Shown piece by piece: positions 21,989-30,036 of a stretch of 30,036 nucleotides of DNA. The translations under genes were made by a program, and so were the position numbers. The notes below the pieces were generated by a model. The model ran no database searches and had not been told where the DNA came from. It saw nothing but the letters and a program-made list of their open reading frames with translations. The DNA lies in NCBI RefSeq assembly GCF_000003605.2, contig NW_003148130.1, positions 1 through 30,036 of the forward strand, written 5' to 3'. Within the stretch, counting starts at the first letter, position 1, and each line of letters opens with the position of its first letter. This DNA comes from Saccoglossus kowalevskii (taxonomy: Eukaryota > Hemichordata > Enteropneusta > Harrimaniidae).

Positions 21989-22618
21989 CATCCAGTAATT
22001 AACCTATGGGTGCATGTATGGCATCAAGTAATTAACCAATGTGTGCCTGAATGGCACGCTGTAATTAACCAATGTGTGCCTGAATGGCAGGCTGTAATTA
22101 ATCAATGTGTGCCTGTCTGGCATACAGTTATTAAACAACGTGTGCCTCTATGACAACCTGTAATTAACCAATGTGTGCCTGTATGACATCCAGTAATTAA
22201 CCAATGTGTGCCTGTATGGCATCCAATAATTAACCAATATGTGGCTGTATGGCATCCAGTAATTAACCTATGGGTGCCTGTATGGCATCCAGTAATTAAC
22301 CACTGTGTGCATGTGTGGCATACAGTAATTAACCATTGTGTGCATGTGTGGCATTCAGTAATTAACCAATGTGTGCCTGTATGGCATGCAGAAATTAACC
22401 TATGGGTGCATGTATGGCATCCTGCAATTAACCAATGTGTGCCTGTATGACATCCAGCCAGTAATTAACCAATGTGTGCCTGTAGCATCCAGTAATTAAC
22501 CTATGTGTGCATGTATGGCATCCAGTAATTAACCAATGTGTGCCTGTATGGCATCCAGTAATTAACCTATGGGTGCATGTATGGCATCCTGTAATTAACC
22601 AATGTGTGCCTGTATGGC
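21989..22618. repeat. Block H, copy 2
   Basis: Copy of 5881-6510 at offset 16108, with GGCACGCTG, GTCTGGCATACAGTTATT, AACAACG at 22134, CAGAAATTAACC and TGTAGCATCC. An extra CCTATGGG/CCAATG dimer follows before the TTTT monomer at 22706-22709. Confidence 0.85.
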
Positions 22619-23854
22619 ATCCAGTAATTAACCTATGGGTGCATGTATGGCATCCTGTAATTAACCAATGTGTGCCTGTATGGCATCCTGTAATTAACCA
22701 ATGTGTTTTCCTGTATGGCATCCAATAATTAACCAATGTGTGCCTGTATGGCATCCAGCCAGTAATTAACCAATGGGTGCATGTATGGCATCCTGTAATT
22801 AACCAATGTGTGCTTGTATGGCATCCAGGCAGTAATTAACCAATGTGCGCATGTATGGCATCCAGTAATTAACCAATGTGTGCATGTATGGCATCCAGTA
22901 ATTAACCAATGTATGCCTATATAGCATCCAGTAATTAACCAATCTATGCCTGATTGGCATGCAGTAATTAACCAATGTGTGCCTGTTTGGCATACAGTAA
23001 TTAACCAATGTGTGCCTATATGACAAACTGTAATTAACCAATGTGTGCCTGTATGGCATCCAGTAATTAACCAATGTGTGCGTGTATGGCATCCAGTAAT
23101 TAACCAATGTGTGCCTGTATGGCATCCAATAATTAACCAATGTGTGCCTGTATGGCATCCAGTAATTAACCAATGTGTGCCTGTATGGCAACCAGTAATT
23201 AAAAAATGTGTGCCTGTATGGCATCCAGTAATTAACCATTGTGTCCATGTATGGCATCCAGTAATTAACCAATGTGTGCCTGTATGGCATCCAGTAATTA
23301 ACCTATGGGTGCATGTATGGCATCAAGTAATTAACCAATGTGTGCCTGAATGGCAGGCTGTAATTAACCAATGTGTGCCTGAATGGCAGGCTGTAATTAA
23401 TCAATGTGTGCCTGTCTGGCATACAGTTATTAAACAACGTGTGCCTCTATGACAACCTGTAATTAACCAATGTGTGCCTGTATGACATACAGTAATTAAC
23501 CAATGTGTGCCTGTATGGCATCCAATAATTAACCAATATGTGGCTGTATGGCATCCAGTAATTAACCTATGGGTGCCTGTATGGCATCCAGTAATTAACC
23601 ATTGTGTGCATGTGTGGCATCCAGTAATTAACCATTGTGTGCATGTGTGGCATTCAGTAATTAACCAATGTGTGCCTGTATGGCATGCAGTAATTAACCT
23701 ATGGGTGCATGTATGGCATCCTGCAATTAACCAATGTGTGCCTGTATGGCATCCAGTAATTTAACCAATGTGTGCCTGTATGGCATCCAGTATTAAACCA
23801 TGGGTGCATGTATGGCATCCAGTAATAACCTATGGGTGCCTGTATGGCATCCAG
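22619..23854. repeat. Monomers between block H and the 3-copy block
   Basis: A 1299-bp marker interval (22134 to 23433). It includes CCAGGCAG, TATGCCTATATAGC, GTGCGTGTATGG near 23081, TTAAAAAATG near 23202 (also near 11402), ATTGTGTCCATG near 23238 (as near 5833) and GTCTGGCATACAGTTATT near 23416. The right end, 23758-23835, has one-base indels in three successive monomers: GTAATTTAACC, GTATTAAACCATGGG and GTAATAACC. Confidence 0.7.
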
Positions 23855-24969
23855 TAATTAACCATTGTGTGCATGTATGGCATTCAGTAATTAACCAATG
23901 GGTGCCTGTATGGCATGCAGTAATTAACCAATATGTGCTATATGGCATCCAGTAATTAACCTATATGTGTGCATGTATGGCATCTAGTAATTAACCAACG
24001 TGTGCCTGTATGGCATCCAGCCAGTAATTAACCAATGTGTGCCTGTATGGCATCCAGTAATTAACCAATGTGTGCCTGAATGGCATCCAGTAATTAACCT
24101 ATATGTGTGCCTGTATGTCATCCAGTAATTAACCAATATGTGTCTGTATGGCATCCAGTAATTAACCAATGTGTGCCTGTATGGCATCCAGCCAGTAATT
24201 AACCAATGTGTGCATGTATGGCATCCAGTAATTAACCACTGTGTGCATGTACGGCATCCAGTAATTAACCAATGTGTGCCTGTATGACAGACAGTAATTA
24301 ACCTATGGGTGCATGTATGGCATCCTGTAATTAACCAATGTGTGCATGTATGGCATCCAGTAATTAACCAATGTGTGCCTGTATGGCATCCAGTAATTAA
24401 CCAATGTGTGCCTGTATGGCATCCAGTAATTAACCAATGTGTGCCTGTATGGCATCCAGTAATTAACCTATGGGTGCATGTATGGCATCCTGTAATTAAC
24501 CAATGTGTGCTTGTATGGCATCCAGGCAGTAATTAACCAATGTGTGCATGTATGGCATCCAGTAATTAACCAATGTGTGCATGTATGGCATCCAGTAATT
24601 AACCAATGTATGCCTATATAGCATCCAGTAATTAACCAATCTATGCCTGATTGGCATGCAGTAATTAACCAATGTTGGCCTGTTTGGCATACAGTAATTA
24701 ACCAATGTGTGCCTGAATGGCAGGCTGTAATTAACCAATGTGTGCCTGAATGGCAGGCTGTAATTAACCAATATGTGCCTGTATGGCATCCAGTAATTAA
24801 CCTATATGTGTGCCTGTATGGCACCCAGTAATTAACCTATGGGTGCATGTATGGCATCCAGTAATTAACCAATGTGTGCCTGTATGGCATCCAATAATTA
24901 ACCTATATGTGTGCCTGTATGGCATCCAGTAATTAACCTATGGGTGCATGTATGGCATCCAGTAATTAA
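23855..24969. repeat. Block L, copy 1 (also 26518 and 28221)
   Basis: It matches 26518-27633 (offset 2663, then 2664 after a lost C near 23939) and, up to 24715, 28221-29082 (offset 4367 after the indel). Shared states: CCAACGTG, TGTATGTCATCC, GTACGGCATCC, CCAGGCAG, TATGCCTATATAGC, GTTGGCC and the CACCCAG monomer. Copies 1 and 3 share ATATGTGTCTG (near 24138 and 28505) where copy 2 has ATATGTGCCTG, so copy 3 looks closer to copy 1 despite lying next to copy 2. Confidence 0.87.
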
Positions 24970-24979
24970 CCAATGTGTG

Positions 24980-26527
24980 CATGTATGGCATCCAGCCAGT
25001 AATTAACCAATGTGTGCCTGCATGGCATCCAGTAATTAACCAATGTGTGCCTGAATGGCATCCAGTAATTAACCTATATGTGCCTGTATGTCATCCAGTA
25101 ATTAACCAATATGTGCCTGTATGGCATCCAGTAATTAACCTATATGTGTGCCTGTATGGCATCCAGTAATTAACCTATGGGTGCATGTATGGCATCCAGT
25201 AATTAACCAATGTGTGCCTGTATGGCATCCAATAATTAACCTATATGTGTGCCTGTATGGCATCCAGTAATTAACCTATGGGTGCATGTATGGCATCCAG
25301 CAATTAACCAATGTGTGCATGTATGGCATCTAGTAATTAACCAATGTGCGCCTGTATGGCATCCAGCCAGTAATTAACCAATGTGTGCCTGCATGGCATC
25401 CAGTAATTAACCAATGTGTGCCTGAATGGCAGGCTGTAATTAACCAATGTGTGCCTGTTTGGCATACAGTAATTAAACAACGTGTGCCTCTATGACAACC
25501 TGTAATTAACCAATGTGTGCCTGTATGACATACAGTAATTAACCAATGTGTGCCTGTATGGCATCCAGTAATTAACCCATGTGTGCCTGTATGGCATCCA
25601 GTAATTAACCTATGGGTGCCTGTATGGCATCCAGTAATTAACTATTGTGTGCATGTATGGCATTCAGTAATTAACCAATGGGTGCCTGTATGGCATGCAG
25701 TAATTAACCAATATGTGCCTATATGGCATCCAGTAATTAACCTATATGTGTGCATGTATGGCATCTAGTAATTAACCAATGTGTGCCTGTATGGCATCCA
25801 GCCAGTAATTAACCAATGTGTGCCTGCATGGCATCCAGTAATTAACCAATGTTTGCCTGAATGGCATCCAGTAATTAACCTATATGTGTGCCTGTATGGC
25901 ATCTAGTAATTAACCAATGTGTGCCTGTATGGCATCCAGCCAGTAATTAACCAATGTGTGCCTGCATGGCATCCAGTAATTAACCAATGTTTGCCTGAAT
26001 GGCATCCAGTAATTAACCTATATGTGTGCATGTATGGCATCTAGTAATTAACCAATGTGTGCCTGTATGGCATCCAGCCAGTAATTAACCAATGTGTGCC
26101 TGCATGGCATCCAGTAATTAACCAATGTTTGCCTGAATGGCATCCAGTAATTAACCAATATGTGCCTGTATGGCATCCAGTAATTAACCTATATGTGTGC
26201 ATGTATGGCATCCTGTAATTAACCTATGGGTGCATGTATGGCATCCAGCCAGTAATTAACCAATGTGTGCCTGTATGGCATCCAGCCAGTAATTAACCAA
26301 TGTGTGCCTGTATGGCATCCAGCCAGTAATTAACCAATGTGTGCCTGCATGGCATCCAGTAATTAACCAATGTGTGCCTGAATGGCATCCAGTAATAGGC
26401 AGTAATAGGCAGTAATTAACCTACATGTGTGCCTGTATGGCATCCTGTCATTAACCAATGTGTGCCTGTATGGCATCCAGCCAGTAATTAACCAATGTGT
26501 GCATGTATGGCATCCAGTAATTAACCA
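24980..26527. repeat. Blocks E+A, copy 3
   Basis: Copy of 12593-14140 at offset 12387. Its right 1019 bp (25509-26527) also match 1-1019 at offset 25508, and its left 930 bp match 3088-4016. This copy shows E and A joined, whereas at the window start A precedes E by about 2 kb. Confidence 0.9.
26389..26418. repeat. AGGCAGTAAT double insertion (7 of 7)
   Basis: Same structure, in block A copy 3; followed by CCTACATGTG. Confidence 0.9.
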
Positions 26528-27633
26528 TTGTGTGCATGTATGGCATTCAGTAATTAACCAATGGGTGCCTGTATGGCATGCAGTAATTAACCAATATGTG
26601 CCTATATGGCATCCAGTAATTAACCTATATGTGTGCATGTATGGCATCTAGTAATTAACCAACGTGTGCCTGTATGGCATCCAGCCAGTAATTAACCAAT
26701 GTGTGCCTGTATGGCATCCAGTAATTAACCAATGTGTGCCTGAATGGCATCCAGTAATTAACCTATATGTGTGCCTGTATGTCATCCAGTAATTAACCAA
26801 TATGTGCCTGTATGGCATCCAGTAATTAACCAATGTGTGCCTGTATGGCATCCAGCCAGTAATTAACCAATGTGTGCATGTATGGCATCCAGTAATTAAC
26901 CACTGTGTGCATGTACGGCATCCAGTAATTAACCAATGTGTGCCTGTATGACAGACAGTAATTAACCTATGGGTGCATGTATGGCATCCTGTAATTAACC
27001 AATGTGTGCATGTATGGCATCCAGTAATTAACCAATGTGTGCCTGTATGGCATCCAGTAATTAACCAATGTGTGCCTGTATGGCATCCAGTAATTAACCA
27101 ATGTGTGCCTGTATGGCATCCAGTAATTAACCTATGGGTGCATGTATGGCATCCTGTAATTAACCAATGTGTGCTTGTATGGCATCCAGGCAGTAATTAA
27201 CCAATGTGTGCATGTATGGCATCCAGTAATTAACCAATGTGTGCATGTATGGCATCCAGTAATTAACCAATGTATGCCTATATAGCATCCAGTAATTAAC
27301 CAATCTATGCCTGATTGGCATGCAGTAATTAACCAATGTTGGCCTGTTTGGCATACAGTAATTAACCAATGTGTGCCTGAATGGCAGGCTGTAATTAACC
27401 AATGTGTGCCTGAATGGCAGGCTGTAATTAACCAATATGTGCCTGTATGGCATCCAGTAATTAACCTATATGTGTGCCTGTATGGCACCCAGTAATTAAC
27501 CTATGGGTGCATGTATGGCATCCAGTAATTAACCAATGTGTGCCTGTATGGCATCCAATAATTAACCTATATGTGTGCCTGTATGGCATCCAGTAATTAA
27601 CCTATGGGTGCATGTATGGCATCCAGTAATTAA
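26518..27633. repeat. Block L, copy 2
   Basis: Copy of 23855-24969. About 26490-27383 also matches 28193-29086 at offset 1703. It passes at 27631 directly into block D copy 2. Confidence 0.87.
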
Positions 27634-28350
27634 CCTATGTGAGCCTATATGGCCTCCAGTAATTAACCAATGTGTGCATGTATGGCATCCAGTAATTAAC
27701 CAATGTGCGCCTGTATGGCATCCAGTAATTAACCTATGGGTGCATGTATGGCATCCTGTAATTAACCAATGTGTGCCTGTATGGCATCCAGTAATTAACC
27801 TATGGGTGCATGTATGGCATCCTGTAATTAACCAATGTGTGCCTGTATGGCATCCTGTAATTAACCAATGTGTGCCTGTATGGCATCCAATAATTAACCA
27901 ATATGTGGCTGTATGGCATCCAGTAATTAACCTATGGGTGCCTGTATGGCATCCAGTAATTAACCTATGGGTGCATGTATGGCATCAAGTAATTAACCAA
28001 TGTGTGCCTGAATGGCAGGCTGTAATTAACCAATGTGTGCCTGTTTGGCATACAGTAATTAAACAACGCGTGCCTCTATGACAACCTGTAATTAATCAAT
28101 GTGTGCCTGTATGACATACAGTAATTAACCAATGTGTGCCTGTATGGCATCCAGTAATTAACCAATGTGTGCCTGTATGGCATCCAGTAATTAACCTATG
28201 GGTGCCTGTATGGCATCCAGTAATTAACCATTGTGTGCATGTATGGCATTCAGTAATTAACCAATGGGTGCCTGTATGGCATGCAGTAATTAACCAATAT
28301 GTGCCTATATGGCATCCAGTAATTAACCTATATGTGTGCATGTATGGCAT
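27631..28350. repeat. Block D, copy 2
   Basis: Copy of 1946-2665, repeated again at 29099-29818 (offset 1468). It has the AACAACGCG marker at 28062 and the TGAGCCTATATGGCCTCC monomer. Confidence 0.9.
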
Positions 28351-29082
28351 CTAGTAATTAACCAACGTGTGCCTGTATGGCATCCAGCCAGTAATTAACC
28401 AATGTGTGCCTGTATGGCATCCAGTAATTAACCAATGTGTGCCTGAATGGCATCCAGTAATTAACCTATATGTGTGCCTGTATGTCATCCAGTAATTAAC
28501 CAATATGTGTCTGTATGGCATCCAGTAATTAACCAATGTGTGCCTGTATGGCATCCAGCCAGTAATTAACCAATGTGTGCATGTATGGCATCCAGTAATT
28601 AACCACTGTGTGCATGTACGGCATCCAGTAATTAACCAATGTGTGCCTGTATGACAGACAGTAATTAACCTATGGGTGCATGTATGGCATCCTGTAATTA
28701 ACCAATGTGTGCATGTATGGCATCCAGTAATTAACCAATGTGTGCCTGTATGGCATCCAGTAATTAACCAATGTGTGCCTGTATGGCATCCAGTAATTAA
28801 CCAATGTGTGCCTGTATGGCATCCAGTAATTAACCTATGGGTGCATGTATGGCATCCTGTAATTAACCAATGTGTGCTTGTATGGCATCCAGGCAGTAAT
28901 TAACCAATGTGTGCATGTATGGCATCCAGTAATTAACCAATGTGTGCATGTATGGCATCCAGTAATTAACCAATGTATGCCTATATAGCATCCAGTAATT
29001 AACCAATCTATGCCTGATTGGCATGCAGTAATTAACCAATGTTGGCCTGTTTGGCATACAGTAATTAACCAATGTGTGCCTG
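28221..29082. repeat. Block L, copy 3
   Basis: Third copy of the 23.86-kb block. It overlaps the end of block D copy 2 because the two share the ATTGTGTGCATG/CATTCAG run, and it ends where GCCTGTATGG replaces GCCTGAATGG. Confidence 0.86.
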
Positions 29083-29098
29083 TATGGCATCCAGTAAT

Positions 29099-29818
29099 TA
29101 ACCTATGTGAGCCTATATGGCCTCCAGTAATTAACCAATGTGTGCATGTATGGCATCCAGTAATTAACCAATGTGCGCCTGTATGGCATCCAGTAATTAA
29201 CCTATGGGTGCATGTATGGCATCCTGTAATTAACCAATGTGTGCCTGTATGGCATCCAGTAATTAACCTATGGGTGCATGTATGGCATCCTGTAATTAAC
29301 CAATGTGTGCCTGTATGGCATCCTGTAATTAACCAATGTGTGCCTGTATGGCATCCAATAATTAACCAATATGTGGCTGTATGGCATCCAGTAATTAACC
29401 TATGGGTGCCTGTATGGCATCCAGTAATTAACCTATGGGTGCATGTATGGCATCAAGTAATTAACCAATGTGTGCCTGAATGGCAGGCTGTAATTAACCA
29501 ATGTGTGCCTGTTTGGCATACAGTAATTAAACAACGCGTGCCTCTATGACAACCTGTAATTAATCAATGTGTGCCTGTATGACATACAGTAATTAACCAA
29601 TGTGTGCCTGTATGGCATCCAGTAATTAACCAATGTGTGCCTGTATGGCATCCAGTAATTAACCTATGGGTGCCTGTATGGCATCCAGTAATTAACCATT
29701 GTGTGCATGTATGGCATTCAGTAATTAACCAATGGGTGCCTGTATGGCATGCAGTAATTAACCAATATGTGCCTATATGGCATCCAGTAATTAACCTATA
29801 TGTGTGCATGTATGGCAT
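29099..29818. repeat. Block D, copy 3
   Basis: Copy of 27631-28350 at offset 1468, with the AACAACGCG marker at 29530. It ends at 29818, where CATCCAGCCAG replaces CATCTAG. Confidence 0.9.
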
Positions 29819-29989
29819 CCAGCCAGTAATTAACCAATGTGTGCCTGTATGGCATCCAGCCAGTAATTAACCAATGTGTGCCTGCATGGCATCCAGTAAT
29901 TAACCAATGTGTGCCTGAATGGCATCCAGTAATTAACCTATATGTGTGCCTGTATGGCATCCAGTAATTAACCTATGTGTGCCTGTATG
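29564..29989. repeat. Copy of 14505-14930
   Basis: It matches at offset 15059 through GGCATGCAG, CCTATATGTG and two CCAGCCAG monomers, and parts at TGTATGTCATCC near 29990. The remaining bases to 30036 are ordinary monomers and the window ends in mid-array. Confidence 0.82.
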
Positions 29990-30036
29990 TCATCCAGTAA
30001 TTAACCAATATGTGCCTGTATGGCATCCAGTAATTA

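Larger units (their letters stand above)
1581..29536. repeat. AACAACG marker monomers, 22 copies
   Basis: A distinctive monomer with TTAAACAACG instead of TTAACCAATG, usually preceded by a TTTGGCATACAG monomer and followed by CTCTATGACAACC. AACAACG starts at 1581, 2377, 3588, 4497, 6026, 7588, 9187, 9948, 11272, 13089, 14471, 15341, 17182, 17842, 18478, 19774, 20537, 22134, 23433, 25476, 28062 and 29530. Gaps run from 636 to 2586 bp with a mean of about 1.33 kb. It is the best single index of higher-order units and one of the few CpG-bearing monomers. Confidence 0.88.
1..30036. repeat. 33-bp monomer satellite array filling the window
   Basis: Every part of the window reads as the same unit repeated head to tail. 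A clean copy is at 4564-4596 (33 bp: 9 A, 10 T, 7 C, 7 G, no CpG). Nearly every monomer keeps the TAATTAA end and most keep GGCATCCAG. Length variants are recurrent: 37 bp (CCAGCCAG or CCAGGCAG), 35 bp (CCTATATGTG start), 53 bp (two extra AGGCAGTAAT) and 31 bp (TGTAGCATCC). No unique sequence interrupts the array and neither end of it is in the window. The orientation never inverts. This organisation is typical of eukaryotic satellite or long minisatellite DNA. The family and species are not recognised. No start codon context, splice pattern, RNA gene fold or transposon terminus was seen anywhere, so all stretches between the sub-entries below are also ordinary monomers of this array. Confidence 0.98.

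Noticed and set aside
1-30036. CRISPR array
   Set aside because: There is direct regular repetition, but no unique spacers between repeats and no cas genes; adjacent repeats abut.
1-30036. Telomeric repeat or centromeric alpha-type satellite
   Set aside because: The monomer is not a short G-rich telomere unit and is far shorter than a nucleosome-length alpha monomer. With no CpG in the consensus, a CENP-B box, which needs CpG, is not present in it. A centromeric location for this family remains possible but is not shown.
1-30036. Transposon or LTR internal tandem repeat
   Set aside because: No terminal inverted repeats, target duplications, polymerase or integrase reading frame, or non-repeat flank occur in the window.
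1-30036. CCAAT boxes and TATATG words as promoters
   Set aside because: They occur in almost every monomer as part of the repeat, so single sites carry no evidence of a transcription start.
1-30036. tRNA, rRNA or structured ncRNA
   Set aside because: No cloverleaf, rRNA core motif or long inverted repeat was seen. The array is all direct repeats, and the only palindromes are short (TAATTA, GCATGC in some monomers).

Overview
The whole 30,036-base window is one tandem satellite array. From the first base to the last it consists of roughly 900 head-to-tail copies of a monomer whose commonest length is 33 bp. A clean consensus copy sits at 4564-4596; it starts CCAATG, carries TGCCTGTATGGCATCCAG in the middle and ends TAATTAA. 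I see no unique sequence, no array boundary, no RNA gene, no transposon, no CRISPR array and no protein-coding gene that I would defend. Both window edges lie inside the array, so the true array is longer than 30 kb.

This looks like satellite or long minisatellite heterochromatin of a eukaryotic, probably animal, genome assembled from long reads. The array size, the roughly 42% GC and CpG-free consensus, and the nested higher-order duplication all fit that. The sequence alone does not name the species. I do not recognise the monomer as a named satellite family, and I cannot search for it.

Monomers fall into recurring variant classes: CCAATGTG versus CCTATGGG starts, GCCTG versus GCATG centres, and CATCCAG versus CATCCTG versus CAGGCTG. 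A minority carry length changes: +4 from CCAGCCAG or CCAGGCAG, +2 from CCTATATGTG, +20 from two AGGCAGTAAT insertions, +2 from GTGTTTTCC, and -2 from TGTAGCATCC. Ordered strings of these variants act as barcodes and show that the array grew by copying blocks of about 0.2-1.6 kb, producing a mosaic.

Layout. 1-4.0 kb: blocks recopied near 9, 12.6-14.3, 15.6-16.8, 19.7 and 25-29.8 kb. 4.02-4.39 kb: a degraded stretch with clustered single-base losses. 4.4-9.2 kb: successive higher-order units of about 1.53-1.60 kb. 9.8-12.6 kb: blocks recopied at 4.4 and 17.7 kb, plus a 1.4-kb-offset internal duplication whose second copy carries clustered substitutions. 12.6-16.8 kb: long near-identical copies of the window start and of 25-26.5 kb. 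16.8-23.5 kb: copies of 5-9 kb material, with an indel-rich patch at 19.4-19.75 kb. 23.85-30.0 kb: the most homogeneous part, with three copies of one block and two of another interleaved.

The monomer length is a multiple of three, and three of its six frames lack a stop: one forward, two reverse. Repetitive open frames of 60-224 codons therefore appear on both strands. They are a by-product of the repeat and are not annotated as genes.
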